Below, piece by piece: positions 41,616 through 50,679 of a stretch of DNA of 64,000 bases (the first letter of the stretch is position 1; each line of letters starts with the position of its first letter). A model generated the notes under the pieces. That model ran no database searches. It saw nothing but the letters and a program-made list of their open reading frames with translations, and was not told the origin of the DNA. The stretch comes from JAENVT01 sp963720775 (GTDB taxonomy: Bacteria > Actinomycetota > Acidimicrobiia > Acidimicrobiales > Ilumatobacteraceae): the NCBI GenBank assembly GCA_963720775.1, contig CAVRGR010000006.1:186001-250000 (forward strand), given 5' to 3'. The position numbers and the translations under genes were made by a program.

Positions 41616-42419
41616 ATGAAAGCGATCCGGCCGACCAAGCTCGATCACAGCTACGAGGAGTTCCTCCGGCCGGCCGGAAGTCGAGTGGTGAAGTGCACGT
41701 GGCGACAGCAGATCCGCGGCGACTCGCCCGTGGTGGTCGTTCCCGACGGCTGTGTCGATCTCATCTGGCGTTCGGATGGGCGCCTGCTCGTGGCTGGTGC
41801 CGATACCGTCGCCAAGCGGCACGAGATGCCCGATGGGCTTGCCCTCGTGGGCGTGCGGCTGCGTCCTGGTACCGCTGGCACAGTTCTGGGCTGCTCGATG
41901 AGCGACCTTGCCGATCGGTTTGTCGACGTCGGCGACTGCTGGGGGCTGGCGGCACGAAGAATCCTCGACGCGCTCGATGCCGCGGAATCGGTGACCGTGC
42001 AGCGCGAACGGCTGATCGCTGCGGTTGAGGATCGCGCGCTGGCAGCCGCGCATGGCCTGGATCTGGCAGTGATGACCGCGTCTGCGGCTCTGTCCTCGGG
42101 AGAGCACACCACGCAGTCGTTGCCGGGCTTCGGAGGACTGGCCAGCCGCCAGTTCCGCCGGCGGTTCGTGGGTCAGGTCGGATACGGCCCAAAGAAGTTC
42201 GAACGGATCTCACGGCTTCGGCGCGCACGAGCAATGCGAGTCAGCCAACCCTGGCTCGGACTTGCCGACCTGGCTGCACGATCGGGATACGCGGATCAGT
42301 CGCATCTGAGTCGCGATGCGAAGGATCTGCTCGGACAACGCCCGTCGGAGTGGTCGGTAACCGGAGCGACGACCGTTTCGTACAAGCCTCGAGGCCGCGG
42401 CGGCCTCACAATGGGTTGA
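41616..42419 (+). CDS. AraC-family transcriptional regulator
   Basis: 267 residues. The N-terminal domain has 'SPVVVVPDGCVDLIWRSDGR' and 'ALVGVRLRPGTAGTVLG', the AraC-type sensor found in DUF6597 proteins. The C-terminal double helix-turn-helix is 'FGGLASRQFRRRFVGQVGYG', 'PKKFERISRLRRARAMRV' and 'LADLAARSGYADQSHLSRDA'. ATG 41616 is chosen over an upstream frame that is not conserved in style. Its stop overlaps the ATG of the next gene, so the terpenoid-cyclase-fold protein is co-expressed. Confidence 0.9.
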   Translation: MKAIRPTKLDHSYEEFLRPAGSRVVKCTWRQQIRGDSPVVVVPDGCVDLIWRSDGRLLVAGADTVAKRHEMPDGLALVGVRLRPGTAGTVLGCSMSDLADRFVDVGDCWGLAARRILDALDAAESVTVQRERLIAAVEDRALAAAHGLDLAVMTASAALSSGEHTTQSLPGFGGLASRQFRRRFVGQVGYGPKKFERISRLRRARAMRVSQPWLGLADLAARSGYADQSHLSRDAKDLLGQRPSEWSVTGATTVSYKPRGRGGLTMG

Positions 42420-43321
42420 TGAACATCGACATCGACCTCGCCGCGGCACGGCGATTCCTGGTCTCGAACGCGCGCTTGTTGGATCGGCGAAGGTTCGATT
42501 TCTGTGTGCGGCCGACTGACCCGACAGGATTGCTCGCCGCCCTTGACGCCTATCGGAACGACGACGGCGGTTACGGCTGGGGCCTCGAGCCCGACCTCCG
42601 CCATCCCGGCAGCCAACCGGCCGCGGCGATGCACGCGTTCGAGGCGCTCGCGGAAGTTGGCCCGAACACCGTCGACCGCAGCCGGCAGTTGTGCGATTGG
42701 TTGCACGCCTGCTCGCTGGTCGACGGCGGGGTGCCGTTCGCGCTTCCGATCGACGATCCCACCGGTTGCTCGCCGTGGTGGGTCGACGCCGATCCGACCC
42801 GATCGTCCGCGCAGATCACGACAGCGATCACGTGGGCCGCGCTTCGGGTCGCGCTTCACGACCCGGCCGTCGCCACCCACCCTTGGCTCGTTCGCTCCGT
42901 GGACTACTGCCTGGCCGCCATCGACGCGCTCGGCGAAGCACCCCACGCCTATGAGGTGTCGTTCGGTTTGCGCTTTGCGGACGCCGCGCACGCGCTCGGC
43001 CTGACAAGCAGAACGACGGTCGAGCGTGTTGCGAGCTACCTGCCCGCCGATGGCGCTCTTCGGGTGGCCGGCGGAACACCCGACGAGACCCTCCACGCGC
43101 TCGACGTCAGCCCCGACCCGACGGCTGCATCCCGCGCCTACATCTCACCGGTTGTGATCCAGGCCGACCTGCAGCGGTTGGCTGGCCAGCAACAGTCCGA
43201 CGGAGGCTGGACCGTCGATTTCGCCAGTTCCTCGTCGATCGCCAGCCTGGAGTGGCGCGGCTATGCAACTGTCAACGCCGTGCGCACGTTGCGAACCCAC
43301 CAATGCACCGTCCGTGAATAG
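42419..43321 (+). CDS. alpha/alpha-toroid (prenyltransferase/squalene-cyclase fold) protein
   Basis: 300 residues. Repeated helical hairpins include 'ALDAYRNDDGGYGWGLEPDL' and 'RLAGQQQSDGGWTVDF', which are QW-like or DGGWG-type motifs of the terpenoid cyclase/protein prenyltransferase fold. The DxDD and zinc motifs of active enzymes are not seen, so catalytic function is uncertain. Translation is coupled to the AraC regulator (TGATG). Proteins of this type are usually annotated hypothetical. Confidence 0.75.
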   Translation: MNIDIDLAAARRFLVSNARLLDRRRFDFCVRPTDPTGLLAALDAYRNDDGGYGWGLEPDLRHPGSQPAAAMHAFEALAEVGPNTVDRSRQLCDWLHACSLVDGGVPFALPIDDPTGCSPWWVDADPTRSSAQITTAITWAALRVALHDPAVATHPWLVRSVDYCLAAIDALGEAPHAYEVSFGLRFADAAHALGLTSRTTVERVASYLPADGALRVAGGTPDETLHALDVSPDPTAASRAYISPVVIQADLQRLAGQQQSDGGWTVDFASSSSIASLEWRGYATVNAVRTLRTHQCTVRE

Positions 43322-43387
43322 TGCCGCGACCGATTGACATCCGTCTCGGACTGATCGGCGGGCCTGGCGCCTCTCTGGCGAAGGCTC

Positions 43388-44635
43388 TCAGCGTTCGGGC
43401 CGGCTGCAGCGGCTGGCTTGGAGAAGGAGGTTGCGATGCTCCGGTGCGCTGGTCGTGAGCCGGGCGGCGGTGAGGTAGCTGGACCGGGCGGTGTCGAAGT
43501 CACCAGCGAGTTCGAGGAGGTAGGCGTGGACGGAATGAAGACGGTGCAGCTTCGCGAGAGCGGGGTCGATCAGGAGGGGACGGATGGTAGCGAGCCCCGC
43601 TTGGGGCCCGAGGACGTGGGCTTGGGCGATGGCTCGGCTGGCGGTGGCGATGGGGTTGGGTGCGACGCGGTCCAGGATGTCGTAGAGAGCGAGGATCTGC
43701 AGCCAGTCGGTGGTGTCGTCGCTGTCGGCCTGGTCGTGGAGTGCGGTGATGGCGGCTTGGAGCTGGTAGGGACCGAGGTCGTGGCGTTCGAGGGCGCGGG
43801 TGACGAGGCGGTCGCCTTCGTCGATCAGATCGCGACGCCAGAGGGTGCGGTCTTGGTCGGCGAGTCGGACGGGTTCTCCGGTGAGGGAGGTGCGGGCGGG
43901 GCGGCGAGCGTCGTTGAGGAGCATGAGCGCCAGCAGACCTTCGGTCTCAGCGTCGTCGCCTCGCTGTTGGAGCAGTGCTCGAGTGAGGCGAATTGCTTCG
44001 TTGGAGAGGTCGGGCCGGTTGACGTGATCCCCAGTGAGGGCGGTGTGTCCTTCGGTGAACATCACGTACAGCACGTGCATCACGACGGCCAGCCGCCTGC
44101 CGAGCTCGTCACCCTCCGGTAGCTCAAAGGCTGCACCCGCGTCGCGAATGGTGGCCTTGGCACGGCTGATCCGTTGCGCCATCGTCGCTTCGGGAACGAA
44201 GAACGCGGCGGCGATCTCGGTGGTGGTAAGGCCTCCGACTGCTCGCAGGGTGAGTGCGATCTGCGACGTCGCGCTGAGCGCCGGGTGACAGCACATGATC
44301 AACAACACGAGGGTGTCGTCCTCGCCGCCGGGTTGCTCGTCCGCGACGTCCGTTACGGGCGGGTGGACGGTCGCGGTGACGAAGTGCTCCTCGCGCGCTT
44401 GTCGGGTTCGGTCGCTGCGAATGGCGTCGATCACCCGACGCTCGGCGACCGTGAGCAACCAGCCGCGCGGGCTGCTCGGGATTCCGTCGGTGGCCCAGCG
44501 CTCGGTGGCGGTGATGAGCGCCTCTTGGACGGCGTCCTCGCACACGTCGAACTGTCGATGTCGGCGCACGAGGATGCCGAGCACTTGGGGAGTGAGACGG
44601 CGCAGCATCGCTCCGACCTCGTCGCCGGTGGTCAT
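43388..44635 (-). CDS. ECF42-type RNA polymerase sigma factor
   Basis: 415 residues. Region 2 is 'QFDVCEDAVQEALITATERW', region 4 is 'LTLRAVGGLTTTEIAAAFFV', 'PEATMAQRISRAKATIRDAG'. A 200-residue C-terminal extension ('GLLALMLLNDARRPARTSLT', then TPR-like helices to the end) is the hallmark of ECF42 sigma factors. These are encoded with YCII/DGPF proteins, and one is present here: its stop overlaps this start (ATGA). Regulation is thought to depend on the C-terminal extension rather than an anti-sigma factor. Confidence 0.92.
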   Translation of the reverse strand: MTTGDEVGAMLRRLTPQVLGILVRRHRQFDVCEDAVQEALITATERWATDGIPSSPRGWLLTVAERRVIDAIRSDRTRQAREEHFVTATVHPPVTDVADEQPGGEDDTLVLLIMCCHPALSATSQIALTLRAVGGLTTTEIAAAFFVPEATMAQRISRAKATIRDAGAAFELPEGDELGRRLAVVMHVLYVMFTEGHTALTGDHVNRPDLSNEAIRLTRALLQQRGDDAETEGLLALMLLNDARRPARTSLTGEPVRLADQDRTLWRRDLIDEGDRLVTRALERHDLGPYQLQAAITALHDQADSDDTTDWLQILALYDILDRVAPNPIATASRAIAQAHVLGPQAGLATIRPLLIDPALAKLHRLHSVHAYLLELAGDFDTARSSYLTAARLTTSAPEHRNLLLQASRCSRPER

Positions 44636-44994
44636 GTGTCGTGTGGGCCCTCGTGCATCACGGGACGAACCTCTACCGCGTTGAATGACGCGAACGGGAC
44701 CTCGGCGGCAAGCTCCAATGCTCTGGCTTCGCTGTCGACGTCGAGCATGAAGAAGCTGGCAACGTACTCCTTGGCCTCGACGTACGGGCCGTCGGTGATG
44801 GCGGTGGCGCCGTGGCGCACGCGGACGGTCTTCGCGAGCAGTTCGCTGCCGAGCCCGTAGGCACCGAGCAGTTCGCCGGTGGCGGTGTAGCGGGCGTTGA
44901 ACTCATCCTGTGCAGCGATTGCTCTCGGCCAGTCCTCGGCCGGGAACGACTCCCAGAGCTCCTTGTTGCCATAGATGATCACGAGGTACTTCAT
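44632..44994 (-). CDS. YCII/DGPF-domain protein, ECF42 partner
   Basis: 120 residues. 'MKYLVIIYGNKELWESF' at the start and 'AITDGPYVEAKEYVASFFML' (the DGPF motif, here DGPY) identify the YCII-related family that accompanies ECF42 sigma genes. Biochemical role is unsettled; a small-molecule binding function is likely. GGAGA precedes ATG 44994. It is translationally coupled to the sigma gene and diverges from the MFS transporter, a candidate target. Confidence 0.92.
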   Translation of the reverse strand: MKYLVIIYGNKELWESFPAEDWPRAIAAQDEFNARYTATGELLGAYGLGSELLAKTVRVRHGATAITDGPYVEAKEYVASFFMLDVDSEARALELAAEVPFASFNAVEVRPVMHEGPHDT

Positions 44995-45177
44995 CAGGTC
45001 TCCAATCTCTCAGGCCGCGCTCGCGCCGCGCGTTTCGCAGTGAGTCGGAGCCGCCTGTGGCTTCTCGACATCTGTGGGCGACAAGAATTTAGCCCGCAAG
45101 TGTCGAGAACTCGGCGAGGACTCCGACCATCGGGAAAAGCGACCAACCCACGGCCCACCCCCTGAGGAGGAATCCCG

Positions 45178-46326
45178 ATGACGATCACCGCCACTTCCGT
45201 CGAGACAGGGCGACGTGCGCTGCGGGGCGTGTACTTGGCCAGTGCGGCGGCGATGGTCAACTTCTTCGCCTTGCTGTCGGTCGTACCGATCCGCGTCGCC
45301 GGTCTCGGTGGCGGCACGCTCGCCGTCGCCACGAGCACGACCGTAGTGATGATCGCCTCTGTCGCTGGTGAACTGGCCGCGCCGGTCGTGGCCACCCGCT
45401 ACGGGCCGCGAGCGACGATCACCGCGGCGTTGGTCCTGTTGACCGTCCCCGCGGCAATCTCGCCGCTCGTCAGCAGCGTCGCAATCAGCGCCGTGTTCGG
45501 GGTCGTTCGAGGGTTCGGATTCGGGCTGATCGCCGTACTGGGCAGCGCCACCGCAGCTCGCGTGGCCGGACCCGACCATCTGGCAGCCGTGATGGGCACC
45601 TACGGCGTCGCCACCGGCCTCCCCGCCGTCGTCGCCCTCCCGGCCGGTGTGTGGCTCGCCAACACCGTCGGCACCGATGCCGTGTTCCTCGCTGCTGCCT
45701 CCGTCACGACCATCGCCGTGATGGCCACGAGACAACTCCCCGACCTCACCGGCGAGCCCGCCATCCCCGTGCGCTGGCGTCTGGCATTTGAAAACGTCTC
45801 TCTGACCCGTGCTGCGCTCGTCTTCGCCGCCGTGGCCGCGGCTTCGGGCGCGGTGCTCACGTTCTTGCCCGTGACCACCACTCATCCTGACCTCACCGTC
45901 GCGGCGTTGTTCGCCCACAACGGGCTCGCCACCACTGGCCGCTGGTTGGTCAGCCGGTACGACGCCCTGCTCAACCCGCGCCACCTCCTGCTCGCCTCGA
46001 TCATCGCGTCCGCCGTCGGTGTCGCCGCGCTCACGCGCGCCGACCAATCCATCGTGCAACTCGTCGGGATGGTGCTGTTCGGCATCGGCTTCGGGATCGC
46101 CGAGAACACAACCATCACCTTGATGTACCGATCGACCACCCCCGACCAGTACGGAACGGCCAGCGCCATCTGGAACGCCACCTACGACGCTGCCCTCGGT
46201 GCCGGTGCGTTCCTGTTCGGCCTCGCGGCCAGCGCCACAAGTCACCGCGTCGCGTTCGCCATGACCGCCGCCCTCGTCGCCGCAAGCGTCCGCCCAGCCA
46301 TACGAGCCACACGCCGCTGTGCTTGA
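45178..46326 (+). CDS. major facilitator superfamily transporter
   Basis: 382 residues with about 11-12 hydrophobic helices ('AAAMVNFFALLSVVPIRVAG', 'VAISAVFGVVRGFGFGLIAV', 'SIVQLVGMVLFGIGFGIAEN'). 'ATRYGPRATITAAL' after helix 2 matches the MFS motif A region. Substrate is unknown. A GAGGAGG site lies upstream of ATG 45178. It is followed 33 bp later by a RibD-like reductase gene and diverges from the YCII/ECF42 pair. Some members of this sigma context export toxic compounds, but that is only suggestive. Confidence 0.88.
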   Translation: MTITATSVETGRRALRGVYLASAAAMVNFFALLSVVPIRVAGLGGGTLAVATSTTVVMIASVAGELAAPVVATRYGPRATITAALVLLTVPAAISPLVSSVAISAVFGVVRGFGFGLIAVLGSATAARVAGPDHLAAVMGTYGVATGLPAVVALPAGVWLANTVGTDAVFLAAASVTTIAVMATRQLPDLTGEPAIPVRWRLAFENVSLTRAALVFAAVAAASGAVLTFLPVTTTHPDLTVAALFAHNGLATTGRWLVSRYDALLNPRHLLLASIIASAVGVAALTRADQSIVQLVGMVLFGIGFGIAENTTITLMYRSTTPDQYGTASAIWNATYDAALGAGAFLFGLAASATSHRVAFAMTAALVAASVRPAIRATRRCA

Positions 46327-46359
46327 ACCGATCACCAACAACGAACAAGGAGCAACACC

Positions 46360-46926
46360 ATGCAAACCCTGACCCTGTGGATGCAAACCAGCCTCGACGG
46401 CTACACCGCCGGACCTGACGGCGAGTTCGACTGGCCCCAAGTCGGGCCCGACCTGATGAATCACTTCGTCACCGAGCTCGCCACCGCCAGCACCTTCGTC
46501 TATGGACATCGCGTCTACGACATGATGGCATCGTTCTGGCCGGCCGCGGACGAGATACCCGGCATGAACGACACCACCATCGCCTACAGCCGGCTCTGGA
46601 AGCCGATGCCGAAGATCGTGTTCTCCCGCTCTCTCGAACGGGCCGACTGGAACACCACCGTCAGCAAAGATCCCGTCGCCACGATCAAAGACTTGAAGAA
46701 CCACGACGGTACCGGGATCGTGTTCTTCGGTGGGGCCGACGCCGCCCGCACCCTCATCGAGTACGACCTCATCGACCACTACCGGCTCAACATCCACCCC
46801 ATCATCCTCGGCGCCGGCCAACGACTCTTCCCCACGGTCGACCATCGTCACCCGCTCGAGCACATCTCTACGCGGGTGTTCGACGGCACGACCATCCACA
46901 CCCATCACCGTCGCCGTGAGCAGTGA
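46360..46926 (+). CDS. dihydrofolate-reductase-fold (RibD C-terminal type) protein
   Basis: 188 residues. The start 'TLWMQTSLDGYTAGPDGEFD' and the later 'FVYGHRVYDMMASFWPA', 'GIVFFGGADAARTLIEYDLI' and 'LNIHPIILGAGQRLF' match the RibD C-terminal/DHFR-like family of NADPH-dependent reductases. Folate or riboflavin activity is not established for such stand-alone proteins. AAGGAG precedes ATG 46360. Likely in one transcript with the MFS gene; a terminator-like hairpin follows. Confidence 0.9.
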   Translation: MQTLTLWMQTSLDGYTAGPDGEFDWPQVGPDLMNHFVTELATASTFVYGHRVYDMMASFWPAADEIPGMNDTTIAYSRLWKPMPKIVFSRSLERADWNTTVSKDPVATIKDLKNHDGTGIVFFGGADAARTLIEYDLIDHYRLNIHPIILGAGQRLFPTVDHRHPLEHISTRVFDGTTIHTHHRRREQ

Positions 46927-46940
46927 CGAAGACGTGACGG

Positions 46941-46958
46941 CGGCAGTGGGCACTGCCG
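46941..46958 (+). terminator. hairpin after the MFS-reductase operon
   Basis: CGGCAGT-GGGC-ACTGCCG forms a perfect 7-bp GC-rich stem, 14 bp after the reductase stop. There is no T-tract, which is common for actinobacterial terminators. The position between an operon end and a convergent gene supports the call. Confidence 0.4.
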
Positions 46959-47065
46959 GCCACAGTGGCATCCAGCGCAGTGCGGTCCGGCGTAGTCGTA
47001 CAGGGAGGCATACCCGAGCTGGCGACCGGCGGCCGTGGGCTGTCAGTCGCGAGGCTCGTGCGATG

Positions 47066-47848
47066 TCAGGCGTTGATGCCGGCGATGGCGAGCTGCACGT
47101 TCGTCCAAGCGGTCCCGTCGAGACTGCCGCGCACCATCCATTCTTGCTCGCCGAGATGGCGAAGTGTGCCGTCGTCCATCACGACCCACTTCATCACCTT
47201 CGGGCCGAACTTCCCGAATTGTTCGGCGTTGGTCACAATCGGCAGCATTTCATTGTCCTCCTCCATGAAGTGGTGTTGTCGCATTCGTTCGGTGTTGACG
47301 ACACCGGTGACGTCGTCGGGCACATCGTCGCCGCGGTAGTAGCGGATGTGAACCGGGTCGCTCTTGTCGTGATGTTCGTGAGAAAATCCGAATCGGGCGT
47401 AGTTGTCGAGAACCCATTTCGAAACATCGTTGACCGGAGTTGCGGCCAAACCGGCGAGATCGATTGCGAGTCCCCACCCGTGGTTGGAGTTGCCCGGCGC
47501 GGCAGCCTCGAACGTGCCGGGATCCTTCTTGTACCACACCTCATTTCTCCAGGACTTCGTGTCGGCTCCGTCGATCGGTGTCAATTGGTAGCGACTTCGA
47601 AACAAGCTCTCTTGGGACCCATAGTCGCGATAGAGGTCGCCAGCCGAACTTGGCCGCAAATCGACGTTCGCCTCTGCCTTGGCAGCATTGCGCATGGCAA
47701 CGAACGCCTGCGCCGCGATGTGGTGCATCGTGGCCTGCGCGGGAATCCCAGAGATCGACACGCGTAAGGAATCGGCGACTGATCCGTTGTCCTGATGTGG
47801 GTGCAGCAAATCGGTCGGGAAGGTGACTGGCTGTACGTCGTATCCCAT
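47066..47848 (-). CDS. M15-family peptidoglycan peptidase (VanY-like)
   Basis: 260 residues. The metallopeptidase ligands are His123 and Asp130 in 'SNHGWGLAIDLAG' and a later His in 'PVHIRYY' (about 167). This is the D-Ala-D-Ala carboxypeptidase/VanY-type M15 fold. There is no signal peptide, so it may be intracellular or exported by another route. The C-terminal 60 residues ('KVMKWVVMDDGTLRHLGEQE') form a small extra domain. A second M15 protein is encoded at 50676; the two share only the catalytic pattern. Confidence 0.85.
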   Translation of the reverse strand: MGYDVQPVTFPTDLLHPHQDNGSVADSLRVSISGIPAQATMHHIAAQAFVAMRNAAKAEANVDLRPSSAGDLYRDYGSQESLFRSRYQLTPIDGADTKSWRNEVWYKKDPGTFEAAAPGNSNHGWGLAIDLAGLAATPVNDVSKWVLDNYARFGFSHEHHDKSDPVHIRYYRGDDVPDDVTGVVNTERMRQHHFMEEDNEMLPIVTNAEQFGKFGPKVMKWVVMDDGTLRHLGEQEWMVRGSLDGTAWTNVQLAIAGINA

Positions 47849-48095
47849 ACCTCACCCCAGTTCGGTGTTGCCAGAGACGTCACCGCGATCTCAGCTCGCG
47901 AAACCGTACGCTCCTGAACCAGAGTTGTCCATCGTCCGAAACGAGAAGGCGGCTGGGAGTCCCAGCCGCGACGCTCCGGTCGGCCGGCCACGCCAGACCC
48001 GCTTCATTTGGCGCCGGCCACAGCAGCGGTCTGGATGGCAACTTGTCCGCTCGTGGCTTTGACCTGCCACCACGTGGCCGAGTTACCCTCATGGA

Positions 48096-48620
48096 GTGTC
48101 CGAACGTCGTGACGCCTTGTTCGTCCCGAGCGCAGGCGAGCTGTTGGCCAACAACGCTCGCTACGCCGAGGTGTTCGCCGACCACGATCTTGCGTTGCGC
48201 CCGGCGCGGCAACTGGCCGTGGTCGCGTGCATGGACAGCCGCATGGACATCTTCGAGATGCTCGGGCTTGCCCACGGTGACGCGCACATCATCCGCAACG
48301 CCGGTGGCGTGGTGACCGATGATGTGATCCGATCGCTGGTCCTGTCGCAGCGACTGCTAGGTACCCGCGAGATCATTCTCCTGCACCACACCGATTGCGG
48401 TCTGCAGACGCTGACCGGTGACGAGCTCATAGACGAGCTCGAAGCGGAGACCGGACTGCGACCGAGTTGGGCGATGGAGAGCTTCAAGGATCCCTACCAG
48501 GACGTGCGCCAGTCGATCCGCCGTCTGGAGGTCAATCCGTTCATCGCCAACAAGGCGTACATCCGCGGGTTCGTCTACCGGGTCGAAGACGGCTGTCTCG
48601 ACGAGGTGCTCGCGTTGTGA
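48096..48620 (+). CDS. beta-class carbonic anhydrase
   Basis: 174 residues. Zinc ligands Cys45 (with Asp47 and Arg49 in CMDSR), His98 and Cys101 ('HHTDCGLQTLTGDE') match beta-carbonic anhydrases, which interconvert CO2 and bicarbonate. The chain is at the short end of the family. GTG 48096 is the start that keeps the conserved N-terminal helix. The stop overlaps the GTG of the quinone oxidoreductase gene, so the two are translationally coupled. Confidence 0.93.
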   Translation: MSERRDALFVPSAGELLANNARYAEVFADHDLALRPARQLAVVACMDSRMDIFEMLGLAHGDAHIIRNAGGVVTDDVIRSLVLSQRLLGTREIILLHHTDCGLQTLTGDELIDELEAETGLRPSWAMESFKDPYQDVRQSIRRLEVNPFIANKAYIRGFVYRVEDGCLDEVLAL

Positions 48621-49591
48621 GGGCAGTCGTGTGCAAGGCGTTCGGTCCGCCCGAGGATCTGGTTGTCGAGTCTGTCGACGATCCCGCGGTTGGGCCCGAT
48701 CAACTGCTTGTCGACGTGGCGGCCGCAGCGGTGGTCTACCCCGACACCCTGATGCTCGAGAACAAGTATCAATACAAGGCGTCGCCCCCTTACATCCCCG
48801 GTGGCGAAGTCACCGGTGTCGTCGTCGAAGTCGGCCAGCGCGTCACCGGCTGGTCGATCGGTGACCGAGTACTGGGCGCACTCGGTGCGACCGGTGGCTA
48901 CGCGGAGTTGTGTGCGATCCCGGCCGCCAGCGCACGACGGCTGCCCGATTCGGTGGACTTCGCGGCGGCCGCCGGACTCAACTACGCCTACGGTACGACC
49001 TTGTACGGCTTGCAACATCGAGCCGCCCTGCAGGAAGGCGAGACGCTGCTCGTCCTGGGTGCAGGCGGATCCGTCGGCCTCTCGGCCGTGGAGATTGGCA
49101 AGCTCATGGGCGCGCGGGTGATCGCTGGTGCCTCCACTGACGAGAAGCTCGACGTGTGCCGTCAGCGCGGTGCCGACGACACGATCAACTACGCGACCGA
49201 CGATCTCAAGGACCGAGCCAAGCAACTGACGGACGGCAAGGGCGTCGACGTCGTGTACGACTGCGTCGGAGGCGACACCGCCGAACAGGCTCTCCGAGCG
49301 ATCGGATGGGAAGGAAGGTTCCTTGTCGTCGGGTTCACCGCGGGGATACCTGTAATCCCCCTCAACCTCGTCCTGTTGAAGAGCTGTCAGATCATCGGCG
49401 TCTTCTACGGCGCGATGACCGCTCGTGAACCCGAGCGCAACGCGGCGATCGGTGACCAGTTGATCGACTGGGTCGAATCCGGCACGCTGCAGCCGTACGT
49501 GTCGGGCCGCTATCCGCTCGAAGGCGCGGGCGCGGCGCTGCGGGCGATGATGGACAGAACCGTCGTCGGCAAGGTCGTCATCGCGCCGTAG
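48617..49591 (+). CDS. NADPH:quinone oxidoreductase (zinc-independent MDR family)
   Basis: 324 residues. The GroES-like N-terminal half has 'YIPGGEVTGVVVEVGQRVTG', and the Rossmann half has 'LLVLGAGGSVGLSAVEIGKL', with 'GADDTINYATDDLKDRAKQL' following. The zinc-binding Cys/His of alcohol dehydrogenases are missing, as in quinone oxidoreductase/crotonyl-CoA-like members. It reduces quinones or enones with NADPH. GTG 48617 overlaps the carbonic anhydrase stop (GTGA). A longer upstream frame is rejected as it runs antiphase through the carbonic anhydrase gene. Confidence 0.92.
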   Translation: MRAVVCKAFGPPEDLVVESVDDPAVGPDQLLVDVAAAAVVYPDTLMLENKYQYKASPPYIPGGEVTGVVVEVGQRVTGWSIGDRVLGALGATGGYAELCAIPAASARRLPDSVDFAAAAGLNYAYGTTLYGLQHRAALQEGETLLVLGAGGSVGLSAVEIGKLMGARVIAGASTDEKLDVCRQRGADDTINYATDDLKDRAKQLTDGKGVDVVYDCVGGDTAEQALRAIGWEGRFLVVGFTAGIPVIPLNLVLLKSCQIIGVFYGAMTAREPERNAAIGDQLIDWVESGTLQPYVSGRYPLEGAGAALRAMMDRTVVGKVVIAP

Positions 49592-49593
49592 TC

Positions 49594-50679
49594 CTACGTG
49601 CGGCCCACAGGAACTTGGCGCTCACCGGTTCCGAGACGGAGCTGCAACGGCACGACCTCAGGTGGGTGAGCACCGACGGCGGCTGCTCGCAGGCGGATGT
49701 GTTCGTTGTCGTCCGTGAAGTGGATCGGCACGTCGGGGTAGTGCGAACGGACCTTCTCGAGAGCGTCCTCGTCCGGGTGGTGGAACTTGGAGCCGTCGGT
49801 GCAGACCAGCACGGCTCCGGGGTCGATGAGGGCGAGAAGACCGTCTGTCATGTTCTGCCGGCTTCCGTGGTGCGACAGCTTGAACAGATCGACGTGCAGC
49901 TTGGCCTCCTTCCGTTGCGCGAGCAGTTGGCCGATGGTCACCTCCAGGTCCGCGGCGTAGGCATCTCCCGTGAGGAGCAGCGATGCGCCACCAGACTCGA
50001 ACAGGACCGCGATGCTCGATCCGTTTGCCAGGCTGGCGTCCTCCCCGAACTCACCGATGCCGCGGGTGAGCGGATCTGCGAGCTTGTTCAGCAGATCGTC
50101 GGTGGGGTCGTCGACCACCCTCATCTGATCCGGCCACTTGTCGAACAACTTTTCCAGCCGCTTGGGCGATGGCGACAGCAGCGTGCAGCGGCCCTGGCCG
50201 GCTAGCTCGAACACCACCGGACCTGCCGATGGGACGTGGATCGCGTTGCCGTCGACTATGCGATTCCTCCGGTCGGCAGGGATGAGCGCGCTGAGCTCGT
50301 CGCCTTGCCGAACGCCGCGCGTGTTTCCGTTGAGGAGTGCGTCGATCTCGTCGCGACCGTTGAACCAGATATCAGCGGACTGGAGGTGCTGATCGCGAAG
50401 CGCGCGGATGACTCCATCGATGTGGTCGCGGTCGACGTGGGTGACGATCACGATGTCGAACTGGCGCTCGCCTGCAGCCGCAGCAGTCAGGTGCGCGCCG
50501 AGACCCACTTCGTACTTGGAGCCGAGCCCGCCATCAATGAGGATCCGATGCACATCCGAGCCTGAGCCGTACTCCACCACGAGGCAGTCGCCGCATGCCG
50601 CTGGAAGGGCGGTGAGACGGATCGGCGCAGTCGTCGCGACCGGCGTCTCACTGCCAGCCGAACTCGTCGAGCTGCTCAC
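49594..50679 (-). CDS. metallo-beta-lactamase-fold hydrolase (ComEC-like)
   Basis: 361 residues. Metal motifs are 'FDIVIVTHVDRDHIDGVIRA' (HxxxDH), 'ASLLLTGDAYAADLE' and 'DLFKLSHHGSRQNMTDGLLA', typical of the ComEC/Rec2-type competence MBL domain but without membrane helices. Such stand-alone MBL proteins occur as effectors or nucleotide hydrolases in bacterial conflict systems. The ATG overlaps the stop of the M15/peptidoglycan-binding gene (ATGA), and the operon continues upstream with a caspase. The substrate is unknown. Confidence 0.85.
   Translation of the reverse strand: MSSSTSSAGSETPVATTAPIRLTALPAACGDCLVVEYGSGSDVHRILIDGGLGSKYEVGLGAHLTAAAAGERQFDIVIVTHVDRDHIDGVIRALRDQHLQSADIWFNGRDEIDALLNGNTRGVRQGDELSALIPADRRNRIVDGNAIHVPSAGPVVFELAGQGRCTLLSPSPKRLEKLFDKWPDQMRVVDDPTDDLLNKLADPLTRGIGEFGEDASLANGSSIAVLFESGGASLLLTGDAYAADLEVTIGQLLAQRKEAKLHVDLFKLSHHGSRQNMTDGLLALIDPGAVLVCTDGSKFHHPDEDALEKVRSHYPDVPIHFTDDNEHIRLRAAAVGAHPPEVVPLQLRLGTGERQVPVGRT

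Noticed and set aside
43418..44122. 234-residue Gly/Val-rich plus-strand frame
   Set aside because: Antisense to the ECF42 gene, with biased composition typical of shadows.
45010..46971. 653-residue open frame on the minus strand
   Set aside because: It is antisense to the MFS transporter and reductase genes, consists of low-complexity Gly/Asp/His-rich text and has no family features; it is a GC-rich shadow.
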